A stretch of 64,000 nt of DNA from Flavobacteriaceae bacterium PS02338 (GCA_029959615.1 JASCOD010000005.1:186001-250000); one strand, 5' to 3'; shown: positions 18,412 through 29,132, counted from the stretch's first letter. Translations and numbers: made by a program. The notes: generated by a model not told the origin, from the letters alone.

Positions 18412-21400
18412 TTATTGTACCATCGTAATTTTTACTGGACCTTTCAGTCCAGAGGCCTCCAACGGGCTTTTCGGTTGATATGGATTATCATTTGTCCACG
18501 TCTTCCTTTGCCCTAGCGGCAACATGCTATCTCCTATCAAACGGTTTACCCAAGTATTGGCAACACTGATCTCCACCACATTATTACCTGACCTCAATGC
18601 TCCCGTGATTTCCGTTCGCCATGGTGCGGTCCATACGCCTCCAACGGCGATACCATTTACCGTTACCTTGGCAATTACGCTTACCTCACCTAAATCCAGA
18701 TAAATTCGCTGACCATTAGCTGGTTTCTTTATCTTAACCGAATTGGTATAAACCGCAGTCCCAGAATAATATTTTATCTGTTCGTTGGGATGAAGCGTCC
18801 AATCTATGAGCTGGTCAAACACTACTGGCTGGTCCGGCCCTCGCATCTTCGGATCAAATGTTACCTTCCAGGGCTTTTCAATGCGGGCCAGCGTTAATTC
18901 ACTTGGATTATTCAATGAACGATTATCACTATTTTGTACTGCTGGCTTCCTGAAAACAATGAAAGTACTTTGAAATTTATCCAATCTCAAGGGAACAGCA
19001 GTCGCTCCATTTTTTTGCTCAAATTGCGGCAATAACCTGGTTGTACCATCTATTGGATCCCAAATTTCGGGCTGCTTGCCACTTATCCTAAATTCAGCGA
19101 CAACATCTATGGGCTTATTCTGCTGATTGCTTATGAAATAGATATCTTCATCAGGTGCAGACCTGTGGATGAAAAGTGTAGAATCAACCTTACCTGCCCT
19201 ATAATCAGGTGCGATTTTTAATCTATCTAATGCCGTTGAAAGCGCTATTCCCTGCAATACCAATCCTTTTCCAAATCGATGAGATTTTATGGTTGTTCCA
19301 TTGATGTCCCCCCAAAGTTCCTTAACAATTGCCTGCACTCTTTGATCAGCAGTAGGGTAATTTTCTAGACTTGGCGACCGGTTAGGCGGTGGCCCCAATA
19401 CAGTGGCTCCTTGACTTACCAAATCTCTTATTTTTTCCAATAATTCCGGTCTCATCGTTTCCAGTTTTGGCAAGACCAACAACCCGTAACTCATCCCATC
19501 TGGAAGAAATAAACGTCCATTTTTCACGGTCAGCCTATCCCTGATCACCTCACCATTGATATAGTCAAAAGAATAGCCCTTTGGAATTGGCGGATCGGTG
19601 ACACCCGTCATCTTAGGTGCATCTTCACCAATAAAATAGGCTACGTCTGCTACATACCTTCCCTGCTGAAGCATGAAATTACAGCGTTTGAGGTAGGCAG
19701 TAAACAGGTCCAAATAATCGAACCAGGTATTATGCCGGTTAAACTCGGTACCAAAAGTGGCATTCACCCCGGGCAGCCTTTCATCTGGCTGATGGATATA
19801 CACATGCAAAAGCGTATTGTTGACCCCTTCGGCAAAGAACCGGTCACCCCTTTGTTTGATATCAGCTGGATACTTCATAAATGCTTTGCCCCCGGAAGTA
19901 AAGGATTCTGCCGACACCTTGTTCTTTCCGTAGATATGAGCGGCAGACGATGCTGCCCTATTCTCAATATTTCCCAAGGCACCCTTCGCCCAAAACTCCC
20001 CAGCAACTTCGTCCGACTGCCCTCCATATTGCAAAAACTCACCGGGAAACCCCCAATGTCCATAATTCTCCAACCATGTTTTAAGCCCGTTTTGATTACT
20101 GATTTCCCGTAGCCCGCCTACATAATCGTAGGCAATCCTATCTGCGATCAAGCGCCTTAAATCCCATAAGAAACGATCGGACATATCTGGCGAACCAATA
20201 ATCTTTCCATGCAAGGCAGGCAAATAAGGTAGGGGATCGTAACCATACCTCGTCTTGAATTTCTCCATCAATCCATCTGTCCAATTCTGTCCCCCTGTTT
20301 CGTAACTGTCCTGGACTGCTATTTTCCAAGTCCTCCTGTCGGCCGCTGGTATACGCCTTAAAATTTCGCCCAGGAAAGAATCGAAATGTGAACCCACATG
20401 TTCCTTACTCATCTTATCTACTTCCAATCCTGTACCCTCTTTAGATGCCGGACTGTTATTCACCCCGGTCGGAGCCATTCCCATTCTCATGATGACCCAA
20501 TTACCTGCCGGTGCATTCCATTTCAACTTACCTTCAGGAGACATCAAAGGAGATAAATCCAATACTTCTTTCGGCTTAATCAACAAATGCTCGTCATCAA
20601 CTACGGGCTGTTGCAACCATTGGTATTCAGTCCAATATGGCAATGGGGTTTGGTGCATTTTAGCAAAGGTCTTTTCCGCATATCGCTCTACCTTAGGCAG
20701 GGGAGAAAGTATAAATTCACTAATTCCATACTTGGGAAACGACTGTTTGTCGAGTATGCTCCTTTGTAAAACAAGACGGAATTGCTTGGAAGTGGTGGAG
20801 GTAATCGAAACCACCACAGGTGCATAAGGATCGAAACCTACATACAATGCACTTTTTCTTCTATCGATCTCAAAAGCCTTTATCGTACGATAGCCACCTG
20901 TTTCTTTCACCTGAAGTTCTGCAGAAGCAGTCATTTGATATTTGGCAGGATACACGGTTAAGCTCCGAGCGGTAAAATCCTTTTCCGTAATGAAATCTAT
21001 GGTAATTTTATTGGTATCCGTTAGGGTAATATCAGTTAATGTATCCTGGTCTATAATATTTTGCAAATTGGCAATTATGGGAGTTGATTTAAGTATCGGT
21101 TTCAAATCACCTAAGGTTTTCCCATAGTCTTTGGGTGTTTTGAAGGCTACTACACGAACATCCTGAAACTGTGGATGTGGTTTGGGCAATGATACCTCAA
21201 CATCATTTCCTCCTTTAACCAGAGTTTCCGAAGAAGCCAGATATCTCATCGACTGTTCTGGCCTGATCCAAGGTCCACCAGATTGGCTCCAACCCGGGCT
21301 ATTGAAAATACCAATCTCAATATTAAGCTCACTAGCTGTTTTAAGGGCGGTGTGAAGCACTTCCCACCATTCATCAGAAAACAGTTTCACCTTTCCGTAA

Positions 21401-21693
21401 GCGGTAGAAGCGTATCCGATATTACCAATGAACGCCCTATTGATGCCCACCCGCTTCATTGCCTGAAGGTCTTTAACTACGCCCTCTTTTGAAATATTAT
21501 CAGACATCCAATACCAATACGTACTGGTTTGAACGGTATCTGGAGGTATTTTGAAACTTTTTTCCAGATTGGACAACCCAACATTGGGGACAACATTTAT
21601 TAAATGGACAGCCTTTTTTCCTATGCAGGCCAACAACATCGTTAGGCAAACAAGAGCACAGCTTAAAAACGGCTTGGTAATTATGTTATGCAT
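18412..21693 (-). CDS. GH106-like alpha-L-rhamnosidase, lipoprotein
   Basis: 1093 residues from the ATG at 21693; an in-frame TTG lies 18 bp upstream. The signal region ends in MLLACIG, a lipobox, so the enzyme is probably membrane-anchored. TYWYWMSDNISKEGVVKDL, followed by FNSPGWSQSGGPWI, is the N-terminal TIM-barrel signature of GH106, shared with the enzyme at 61302. A beta-sandwich region with WDPIDGTTRLLPQ and a C-terminal domain with VSIAKVTVNG-like sugar-binding folds follow. GH106 enzymes remove alpha-L-rhamnose from complex glycans such as rhamnogalacturonans. It is the last gene of the operon, 25 bp after a GH78 gene and before a terminator. Confidence 0.87.
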   Translation of the reverse strand: MHNIITKPFLSCALVCLTMLLACIGKKAVHLINVVPNVGLSNLEKSFKIPPDTVQTSTYWYWMSDNISKEGVVKDLQAMKRVGINRAFIGNIGYASTAYGKVKLFSDEWWEVLHTALKTASELNIEIGIFNSPGWSQSGGPWIRPEQSMRYLASSETLVKGGNDVEVSLPKPHPQFQDVRVVAFKTPKDYGKTLGDLKPILKSTPIIANLQNIIDQDTLTDITLTDTNKITIDFITEKDFTARSLTVYPAKYQMTASAELQVKETGGYRTIKAFEIDRRKSALYVGFDPYAPVVVSITSTTSKQFRLVLQRSILDKQSFPKYGISEFILSPLPKVERYAEKTFAKMHQTPLPYWTEYQWLQQPVVDDEHLLIKPKEVLDLSPLMSPEGKLKWNAPAGNWVIMRMGMAPTGVNNSPASKEGTGLEVDKMSKEHVGSHFDSFLGEILRRIPAADRRTWKIAVQDSYETGGQNWTDGLMEKFKTRYGYDPLPYLPALHGKIIGSPDMSDRFLWDLRRLIADRIAYDYVGGLREISNQNGLKTWLENYGHWGFPGEFLQYGGQSDEVAGEFWAKGALGNIENRAASSAAHIYGKNKVSAESFTSGGKAFMKYPADIKQRGDRFFAEGVNNTLLHVYIHQPDERLPGVNATFGTEFNRHNTWFDYLDLFTAYLKRCNFMLQQGRYVADVAYFIGEDAPKMTGVTDPPIPKGYSFDYINGEVIRDRLTVKNGRLFLPDGMSYGLLVLPKLETMRPELLEKIRDLVSQGATVLGPPPNRSPSLENYPTADQRVQAIVKELWGDINGTTIKSHRFGKGLVLQGIALSTALDRLKIAPDYRAGKVDSTLFIHRSAPDEDIYFISNQQNKPIDVVAEFRISGKQPEIWDPIDGTTRLLPQFEQKNGATAVPLRLDKFQSTFIVFRKPAVQNSDNRSLNNPSELTLARIEKPWKVTFDPKMRGPDQPVVFDQLIDWTLHPNEQIKYYSGTAVYTNSVKIKKPANGQRIYLDLGEVSVIAKVTVNGIAVGGVWTAPWRTEITGALRSGNNVVEISVANTWVNRLIGDSMLPLGQRKTWTNDNPYQPKSPLEASGLKGPVKITMVQ

Positions 21694-21718
21694 GTGATTT
21701 ATTTTGTCCAAATAATGA

Positions 21719-23980
21719 TTATTTATAGATGATCTTCAAGGCGTGATTTCCAGCTTCCAGCCCTTCTATGACTGCTACCTTATTAACCTTTCTGGTTTTT
21801 ATCGAATTGCCGTTTAACATAACTTCATATTTTTTCCCCTGCTTTAAGGAAAGATAAACCCTGGCCGAAGTATTTCCCGGTATAGAGACTGTGGCCTCGA
21901 AAACATTTTCGGATTGCCTATACGAGGCCTTAATTGAACCCTTTATGGTAGGAACGGCAATAGCGGCATATGCTAACGCCCCTATTTGTGGTTTAATGAC
22001 AAAACTATCCCAACCAGGACTGGTCGGCTCAATGCCCATCAACCTACGCGAAATGATATTTGCCGGTGCTGCTCCCCAAGCATGGTTCCAATCTTGATTG
22101 GGCTTAAATTTATTGTCCCAAGCTTCCATCGTAATGGTACTGCCAGCCCTGATCATATTGAACCAGCTCCTATCTGATTTAGACGTCAGCAAAGAAAGGC
22201 CATAATCGCCATCGCCAGCATCGTAAATTCCATCCAGTAAAAACTGGCTGCCGTAAACACTACAGGCCATTCCCCTAGATTTGATATGGGCCATTACGCC
22301 CGGCCTATGTTTGGCATCTACCAAGCCCAACGCCAGCGCAAAAGCATTGGTATGTAGCGAAGCGTGATCAGTTCCAATGCCGTCTACAAATATTTGTCTG
22401 TTGGCATCAAAAAACAGCTTATAAAACGCCACTTTAACTCTTTGTGAAGCTTTCTGATACATCTGCGCATCGGCAGTTTTCTCCAAAGCAGTTGCAATTT
22501 GTTGCATGGCCACCAGTGCCCTATAATGGAATGCATTTACGACTGCGTTATATTTCGTGAATACAAAACCATCCGTTTCGGTATTTCTCGGCCAGTCGAC
22601 AATATCTTTTAGGTTATCATTTTTAAGATGGATGGAAGTTTTAAAATCCGCAGTTACCTTTCCCGTCAAGGTGCTGATCAAGCCTGTAGAATCAATTAAT
22701 CCAATCAATGTTTTGGCTTGAAGATCTTTGTAATAATAGGCTATAGAACGGGTATCTCCCGTATACAGGTAATCATTCCATGCCATTAAAACCGATTGAA
22801 GGTTCCATTCCGTGGGCCATGTAGGATTGGTGATCAGATATTCGTGGGAATTGCGGGCCATGGTAAACTCTTTATCCACCGCATAATGGCTCAGCTGGTT
22901 GATATAGGCATCTGCCTCGTAAGGGATACGTTCCCTATCGCCATCTACATAAATACCTAAAAAAGAAGTTGCCTTGATAGAATATTTGCACAGATCCCAT
23001 ACCGCATTCAAAGTACTGTCTGAACTATGAAAAGACGAACTTTCATCATCAAATTTATAATGAACAAATAAACGTGTTAATGCATTACCAGTTAATGAAT
23101 GCGTATAACCTTCGATTTCTACATACCGAAAAGGCAACACCTCTCCTATATAATCTGGCATTTTTATGGCTACTGGCCTAGTATTATAGGCGTCTTTATG
23201 GATATTGAGCTTATAGGTATGCGTTCCCTTCTCTAGTACCAACGCATATTGTGCATAACGTATCTTGCCTGGGGGTTTACGATTAACATTTCCATTGGCA
23301 TCCAACATTTCACCCAACCTAACCATTACGGTATCTTTTCCTGTTTTGGAAAACAATTGCAATTTTAACTGTGAAAAGGCATCCTTACCAAAATCAATTT
23401 GATAGACGTGATTGACTTTTTTGAGTGATACAGGTTGTTGTTCGGTAATTTGTAGTGGATAAGATGGATTTTTATAATCGGCTAGTTCACTTGCTGTAAT
23501 AAAAGATACTGGAGATGAAAAAGGACTTGCCTCGTTAAGATTGTTCCAAGCTTTTACTTTCCAATAATAGATTGTATTAGGTTTAAGTGCTATTCCCTTA
23601 AACAAAATGCCTGTAGATGTAGTAGCGGTTATCTTTCCCGAGTTCCAAACATTACCGATATCCTGGTCTAGCTGTTTGAGATTATCAGAGACGAGCAACT
23701 GATAAGCACTTTGCTTTTGATCTTTCGCTTGTGCGTTGAGTTCCCAGCTAAACGCAGGCTGTTTATTAAAAATCAGTACCGATTGAATGTTCTTATTCGT
23801 AGTATTAATTTCGGGGATATTGGTGAGATATCCATTTATTGAATAAAAACGATCTGCCGAAAGCAAATCGCACATCAGTTCGGTTGGCGCTGGCATTGTA
23901 TTCACTTTAGCGCTTTGCGGCCTTCCTTTAAATGCTACTAAAAAGGATAATATTAAAATCGATACTATTTTGACCTTCAT
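21719..23980 (-). CDS. GH78-like alpha-L-rhamnosidase
   Basis: 753 residues with a signal peptide (about 1-21). An N-terminal Fn3-like segment (YYWKVKAWNNLNEASPFSS, about 130-160) is followed by a jelly-roll domain and the (alpha/alpha)6 barrel. In the barrel, YVDGDRERIPYEADAY is the GH78 acid motif region, and QDWNHAWGAAPANII, with TMEAWDNKFKP before it, is the region of the second catalytic glutamate. A C-terminal beta domain ends the protein. It hydrolyses terminal alpha-L-rhamnosyl groups, most likely in the periplasm. Its ATG overlaps the TGA of the esterase gene by four bases, showing translational coupling. Confidence 0.88.
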   Translation of the reverse strand: MKVKIVSILILSFLVAFKGRPQSAKVNTMPAPTELMCDLLSADRFYSINGYLTNIPEINTTNKNIQSVLIFNKQPAFSWELNAQAKDQKQSAYQLLVSDNLKQLDQDIGNVWNSGKITATTSTGILFKGIALKPNTIYYWKVKAWNNLNEASPFSSPVSFITASELADYKNPSYPLQITEQQPVSLKKVNHVYQIDFGKDAFSQLKLQLFSKTGKDTVMVRLGEMLDANGNVNRKPPGKIRYAQYALVLEKGTHTYKLNIHKDAYNTRPVAIKMPDYIGEVLPFRYVEIEGYTHSLTGNALTRLFVHYKFDDESSSFHSSDSTLNAVWDLCKYSIKATSFLGIYVDGDRERIPYEADAYINQLSHYAVDKEFTMARNSHEYLITNPTWPTEWNLQSVLMAWNDYLYTGDTRSIAYYYKDLQAKTLIGLIDSTGLISTLTGKVTADFKTSIHLKNDNLKDIVDWPRNTETDGFVFTKYNAVVNAFHYRALVAMQQIATALEKTADAQMYQKASQRVKVAFYKLFFDANRQIFVDGIGTDHASLHTNAFALALGLVDAKHRPGVMAHIKSRGMACSVYGSQFLLDGIYDAGDGDYGLSLLTSKSDRSWFNMIRAGSTITMEAWDNKFKPNQDWNHAWGAAPANIISRRLMGIEPTSPGWDSFVIKPQIGALAYAAIAVPTIKGSIKASYRQSENVFEATVSIPGNTSARVYLSLKQGKKYEVMLNGNSIKTRKVNKVAVIEGLEAGNHALKIIYK

Positions 23981-24843
23981 TTTTTATAGCGTTCTTTCTT
24001 GATCCATTCCATGCAGTCATCTATCCACTGCACTTTAGCTTGATTGTTGTTTACTCCGTAACCGTGGCGACCTTTTTCATAAAGGAACAACTCTACCGGA
24101 ACGTTCTTCTGTTTAAGTGCCGCAGCAAAATAAAGGCTGTTTTTTACATCGACAGTTTTATCGTCCATCCCAGAGGTAATGTATGTCGGTGGCGTTTGCT
24201 CGGTAACCTGCAACTCGTTAGAATACTTCAAGATGTTATCGTTGGTTAGTTCGGGACCTATCAAATTCATACGGGAGGTTTTATGGGTTAGCGAATCTGC
24301 AAAACTGATAACAGGATACACCAATACCATAAAATCGGGACGTAGTGAAGTGCCTTTGGGATTATCGAGTTCCGATTTTCCGAAATGCGTCCCAATAGTA
24401 GAAACCAGATGACCTCCAGCGGAAAACCCCATAACCCCTAATCTCGAGGGATCTATCTTATATTTTTTCGCATTTTCTCTTACATACTGAATGGCCCGCT
24501 GTGCATCCGTTAAGGGAACAATCTCCTTACGATCCATCGCTTCGGCTTTGGGCAAGCGGTAATCTAAGAGAAAAGCAGTGATACCAGCTTCCATCAACTT
24601 TTTGCAGGCAGGAATTCCTTCCACACGGTTGGCACGCCCACCATAAGAACCTCCAGAACATACAATAACTGCAGTGCCTTTGGCCAAGTTCTTCTCTGGC
24701 CTAAACACAGTTATTTTAGGTGGCTCTGCATTGTTCTTGGCAAATGGCACCTGTCCCTCCGGGTAAAGGGGGATTACTTCCTGAGCCTTGGCACCTATTG
24801 CAACAGCGCAAAGTAAGATGGCTAAATATGCTGTTTTTTTCAT
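23977..24843 (-). CDS. Secreted alpha/beta-hydrolase, probable carbohydrate esterase
   Basis: 288 residues. A signal peptide (1-20, ending AKAQ) is followed by an alpha/beta-hydrolase with the oxyanion segment CSGGSYGG (62-69) and nucleophile elbow MGFSAGG with Ser141. The acid is likely in TSGMDDKTVDV and the histidine in KGRHGYG near the C-terminus. This is the acetyl-xylan-esterase-like family common in Bacteroidota sugar loci. It may remove acyl groups from the rhamnose-containing substrate so the neighbouring rhamnosidases can act. It lies between two GH78 genes: it overlaps the downstream one by four bases and is 14 bp from the upstream one. Confidence 0.85.
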   Translation of the reverse strand: MKKTAYLAILLCAVAIGAKAQEVIPLYPEGQVPFAKNNAEPPKITVFRPEKNLAKGTAVIVCSGGSYGGRANRVEGIPACKKLMEAGITAFLLDYRLPKAEAMDRKEIVPLTDAQRAIQYVRENAKKYKIDPSRLGVMGFSAGGHLVSTIGTHFGKSELDNPKGTSLRPDFMVLVYPVISFADSLTHKTSRMNLIGPELTNDNILKYSNELQVTEQTPPTYITSGMDDKTVDVKNSLYFAAALKQKNVPVELFLYEKGRHGYGVNNNQAKVQWIDDCMEWIKKERYKK

Positions 24844-24857
24844 TCCTAATCGAAGTT

Positions 24858-27314
24858 TTACTTAAATGAAATTTGTTGCTTACCTTCAGTTAAAACTACT
24901 CTTTGACCATTGGCGACAAATTCACCTTTCACGCCAGAAGGTAATTCGATATTTGCTGTATATGAACCGTCTTTTACCTTACGGTAGTTTACCTTAATTG
25001 GTCCCATTGGGTGTGGCATTTCGCCTGAAGCATCTTTCAAATCGCCCAGATTTGGCTGTATACGAACTGTTTTAAAACCTATGGTTGCAGGTTCTATTCC
25101 ACACACCGTGGCCAAAAAATCATAACATGGACTGGAACTCCAAGCATGGCAATCTGAACGCACCGTAGGCGATAATGTTTCCGGAAAGGTACTTAAGCCC
25201 AATGACAGCATCTCTTTCCAAGGGCCTAAAGTAGAAAGGTATAAATTGCCCATTCCTGCCTTTTTTAATGCGGCAGTATAGTAAAATCTGAAATACAAAG
25301 TACTCGATGTTAAGCTATTGTCATTCATCACTTTAGTCATTACCTCTTTTTGCTGTGCAAGTGGAATACAATCGCTCAAAATCCCCCAAATATTGGCGTG
25401 CTGACTAAAGACTTTCTTCTCTGGCGAATCTGCCAAAAGTCCTCTTTCAGCATCGTAACAACTGTTAAAAACAGCATTTTTAATTTTTTGGGATAACTCT
25501 TTATAATAATCGGCTTTTTGCGATTGCCCCAGCTGCTGGAACAGCGTTGCGGCCTGATCCAAGGTGTAGGCATAATGCAAGGAAAGAATGGAAGAATTTC
25601 CATCTATACCACCCGAAGGAATGCCACTTGGCGAAAAAGTCCAATCCACGAAATTCCAATAATCGGTTTTACCTAACAAACCCGATTTAGCATCCAATCG
25701 ATATTCGAACCATTTCAAGATCGATTCCATGGGAATAAGATATCTATCCACAAAAGCTTTATCATCCCTATACCAAGCATAATCATACACCATCGAAATC
25801 CAAAACAGTGAAAAAGGTGGAATAAATTTACCTCCTCCAGCTGGATGGGCATCCCTAGTCAAACCATCAGGTATCCTAGATTGATGGAACTGCTCAATAG
25901 CGTTTCGCACTAACCTATCATCACCAGAAACATACAATGAAATCAAAGCCTGTATTCTTGTATCGCCCACATATTGTAACTGCTCGTAATACGGGCAATC
26001 CATATACGTTTCGTTGGCACACAAACGGGCAGTTCGCCATCCCACATTCCATATCTCATCCAAACTGGTATCATTAGAGCTGAAACGGCCGTTTTCATTT
26101 AAAGGATAAGCGGTGAACATCGACTGGAGTTTATCCAAGGTCAGTGGTGTATCTTTGGTTTCAATATCAAATTGGATGTAGCGAAACGTACGCATCCATA
26201 ATGGCCTGAACAAGCGGTTTGCGCCTCCATCGGCCAGAAACACATCATAATAACCTTTGATATGTTTTCCTTCCACCTGATTACGGTTGCCTTTGAGGTT
26301 ATTTTGATCAAACAACGACTCAGCGTAGGTAATTTGAACTTTTGCATTTTCGCCACGGCTAAACGTAATTTCCGGATAGGCCGTAGTTAGGTTCTTGATA
26401 TCGAACAAAATGGTGGCTTTGGTATTAGCCGGAATGGTGATTGATCCGCTTTTTTCAAAAGTTTTAATGGTCTTTTGGGCATCCAAATTCAGTACACGCA
26501 CTATTCCATGTATGGGTTCTAGTTTTTCCTCCATCAGTGGGATGGTTCTAGGAATAAGATTACGTTTGACATTGAAATATCTAGGTTTAGGCTCTAATAC
26601 TGGAGCTGACCAGTTGCTATCGTTATAGGTAGGTTGCTCCCATCCAAATGGGTATTTCTTGAACACTACACTATCACAGCTTCCGACAATATAAGAGGCC
26701 AATCTTGATGGCGGAAATGGCTCTGGGAAATAGGCTTCGTTTTTAATTACCTTCCAACTTTTATCGGTATTTACCAATTTTTCCTTATCACTATTACCTT
26801 GCAGGATAAAACCTGTCTGGAAAGATACCTGTGCCGCCGGAGCACCACTGCCCATGTGCCATAACAACACGGCCAAAACATTTTTACCTGCTTTTAAGTT
26901 CGGTGCAATATCAATGGTCTCATAATACCAATTTCTCAAGTCTCCCCTTGCCGAACCCAAAACCATTGGCACTCCATTCACATACAACCTGTAACGTTGA
27001 TCACCGGTAAGGTGTACTACAAAATTTTCCGGCTTTGCCTCCAATTCAAAAATTTTCCTGAGGTGATAAACGCCATAATCTTTTAGGTTAACCTCAGGAC
27101 ATGCAATCCACTCGGCATTTAGGGAAACCGTAGGATATACAATGGATGATGAGGTAAGCTGGGCTTTAGAAAAACTCGCCAAAAGTAATAGAAAAGCTAT
27201 TGCAGCCAGTTTCTTTGAAGTATAGAAATATGGACTAAAAATACCTGTACGGCGTATATACTGCATCAATTGTTTAAAACTGAAATATAATCTGATCATC
27301 AATGCTGTCCTCAT
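24858..27314 (-). CDS. GH78-type alpha-L-rhamnosidase, second copy
   Basis: 818 residues. The ATG at 27314 overlaps the TGA of the previous gene (ATGA), which supports this start, although the true signal peptide (LAAIAFLLLLASFSKAQ) begins only at about residue 35. An N-terminal carbohydrate-binding-like sandwich (YRLYVNGVPMVLGSARGD, about 95-170) precedes the catalytic (alpha/alpha)6 barrel. ANETYMDCPYYEQLQYVGD is the classic GH78 acid loop; FPETLSPTVRSDCHAWSSSP holds the likely second glutamate and a His-Ala-Trp motif. The divergence from the copies at 21719 and 47925 suggests different linkages. Confidence 0.88.
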   Translation of the reverse strand: MRTALMIRLYFSFKQLMQYIRRTGIFSPYFYTSKKLAAIAFLLLLASFSKAQLTSSSIVYPTVSLNAEWIACPEVNLKDYGVYHLRKIFELEAKPENFVVHLTGDQRYRLYVNGVPMVLGSARGDLRNWYYETIDIAPNLKAGKNVLAVLLWHMGSGAPAAQVSFQTGFILQGNSDKEKLVNTDKSWKVIKNEAYFPEPFPPSRLASYIVGSCDSVVFKKYPFGWEQPTYNDSNWSAPVLEPKPRYFNVKRNLIPRTIPLMEEKLEPIHGIVRVLNLDAQKTIKTFEKSGSITIPANTKATILFDIKNLTTAYPEITFSRGENAKVQITYAESLFDQNNLKGNRNQVEGKHIKGYYDVFLADGGANRLFRPLWMRTFRYIQFDIETKDTPLTLDKLQSMFTAYPLNENGRFSSNDTSLDEIWNVGWRTARLCANETYMDCPYYEQLQYVGDTRIQALISLYVSGDDRLVRNAIEQFHQSRIPDGLTRDAHPAGGGKFIPPFSLFWISMVYDYAWYRDDKAFVDRYLIPMESILKWFEYRLDAKSGLLGKTDYWNFVDWTFSPSGIPSGGIDGNSSILSLHYAYTLDQAATLFQQLGQSQKADYYKELSQKIKNAVFNSCYDAERGLLADSPEKKVFSQHANIWGILSDCIPLAQQKEVMTKVMNDNSLTSSTLYFRFYYTAALKKAGMGNLYLSTLGPWKEMLSLGLSTFPETLSPTVRSDCHAWSSSPCYDFLATVCGIEPATIGFKTVRIQPNLGDLKDASGEMPHPMGPIKVNYRKVKDGSYTANIELPSGVKGEFVANGQRVVLTEGKQQISFK

Positions 27315-29074
27315 TTTAATAGTTTTCTATAATGGGCCAGCGTAGTTGCTATTCCCACCTCCTGTTCGTCTTCGTAATAGGTAGTCAGGTAAACCGAAGC
27401 ACTTTCTGGATTATCGGTTACAAATTTTTGCCATTGTATGAGGGTATCATCAAAGTATTTTAAATTCGCTTTTAGCTTAACCAGATCTACTTTTCCCTTC
27501 TTTTCTTCTGCATAGGCATTGAGCATCACCTTCCATGCCGCATCGAACAATTGAAACTTTAGCCTCCCATATACCGATGAAATGTAGACGAATTTCTGGG
27601 TTTCTTTATCCTTAAAATGAAGCTCCTTAGAAAGTGTCTCTATTTTTTCCCATATGGCCAAGGCTTCTGTTTTTTCGTGCAGATAAGCCTCTATCCTGTT
27701 GTCTGCAATGATTTTATCAAAATATGGTTTAAGAAAGTAGAGCCCAGAAATGGTGTTATCCCTTGTCCAGTTCATGTACACCCCTCCCATCATGCTATAA
27801 TGCCCTTTCATCACGCCATCGGCCGAGAGCAAACATATTTCCCTAAACTTAGGAATGTCTTTTTCATCCAGTCCCTTTTTCCTCACAAATTCATCAAAGA
27901 TTTCTTCCTCGGCCTTATCGGGATGTTTTGCCCACTGCGCTACCACGATGGCATTTAATTCGTTCCAAAACTCATTGGTAATATATGGACCATACCAACC
28001 TCCACCCCTGGACCAAGTCCATACGCCCTTAACTAGAGGATTGTTCTTTACTTGGTTTAACGAATAAGGGAGTTTTGTTCGCGAAGCCTTTAGCTCCTCA
28101 AAACCATCAATCACTCCTTTTCCGATATAGTTGGCATGTGCACCTTTACCTTCATATTCCCTTTGTGCCTGTACTTCTATGATTTGTTTATGTTTGCCAA
28201 TACCTATGCAGGGATTGAAAGGAATGCCATATTTGGCAGCTTCATCTTGCCAATAAACATTAAACTGCGAATAATCGAGATCGGGTTGGGTAACGGCAGA
28301 ACGCCAAAAATCAACAATGGTGTGCTTTATTGAAAAGTAGAGATTTTCGTGAGGTTTTACCTGTTCGGTCACTTCCAAATAATACTTTGGTAGCGAATGG
28401 AACCTGCCAAAATCCCAAGTGCGGTAAAAAAGTTGTTTGTTTCTTTTTTCGCATACCTCTTCCCGTAAAATATTGACCAATATGACATGGTCACTGTATC
28501 CATTCACCAAAGGACTTCCACCTTTGTGATAAGGGGCATCGTGGAGATAAGTTTCGCCTGTTCGAATAATCAGTCCGTCCATTTGCGTGTATCTATCAAA
28601 TATCTGATTAATTAAAGAACGTATAGCTTTTTGCGTGAAAGGTTTGCTGATGTCAATTCGCCCATTGGTATTGCACATCTCCGCTTTATATCTCCTGATG
28701 AGTTCTTCGGGAAATACCAGCATATCCAACATACAATACACATTTAATCCGGCCTGTTTTGCCTCAGTATATTTCTGTTGCAGCAACGTATCTTTGTCAT
28801 CTACCCATTTGCGTTGATCCGTATTTTCCGGAAAGATCTGCTGATCAAAAGTTTGCCAGTCGAGGCCAAATTGTGCCGCTTCAAAAAGGAAAAACACTTT
28901 GGCATCATAACCTGAAGTTTTTAAAAAGGAAGGATCTAAAAATTTAGACTGCGTTTGGGGTTCTCCAGGATTATGGTGAACCATATCCATCGTCATGAAC
29001 TTCTGACCAAATACATATTGGAAAGTGAAACTGAGTATAATACTCAAAAAAGTGATACGGCTAAATACTTGCAT
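27311..29074 (-). CDS. Putative secreted glycoside hydrolase of unassigned family
   Basis: 587 residues with a signal peptide (about 1-23, ending FGQ). No family was recognised with certainty. The visible part looks like a TIM barrel: AGLNVYCMLDMLVFPEEL, DGLIIRTGETYLHDAPY (a conserved Arg/Thr/Glu segment after a strand), FYRTWDFGRFHS and GVWTWSRGGGWYGPY. A helical C-terminal third follows. Some of these resemble alpha-glucuronidase-like enzymes, but this is weak. Its stop overlaps the next GH78 start by four bases, so it is translated with the rhamnosidases and most likely cuts the same glycan. Confidence 0.6.
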   Translation of the reverse strand: MQVFSRITFLSIILSFTFQYVFGQKFMTMDMVHHNPGEPQTQSKFLDPSFLKTSGYDAKVFFLFEAAQFGLDWQTFDQQIFPENTDQRKWVDDKDTLLQQKYTEAKQAGLNVYCMLDMLVFPEELIRRYKAEMCNTNGRIDISKPFTQKAIRSLINQIFDRYTQMDGLIIRTGETYLHDAPYHKGGSPLVNGYSDHVILVNILREEVCEKRNKQLFYRTWDFGRFHSLPKYYLEVTEQVKPHENLYFSIKHTIVDFWRSAVTQPDLDYSQFNVYWQDEAAKYGIPFNPCIGIGKHKQIIEVQAQREYEGKGAHANYIGKGVIDGFEELKASRTKLPYSLNQVKNNPLVKGVWTWSRGGGWYGPYITNEFWNELNAIVVAQWAKHPDKAEEEIFDEFVRKKGLDEKDIPKFREICLLSADGVMKGHYSMMGGVYMNWTRDNTISGLYFLKPYFDKIIADNRIEAYLHEKTEALAIWEKIETLSKELHFKDKETQKFVYISSVYGRLKFQLFDAAWKVMLNAYAEEKKGKVDLVKLKANLKYFDDTLIQWQKFVTDNPESASVYLTTYYEDEQEVGIATTLAHYRKLLK

Positions 29075-29132
29075 TATAATTTGATATCATATATTTTGAT
29101 GAGGTGGACAGTTTTTAGGTGCGAATGGTCAG

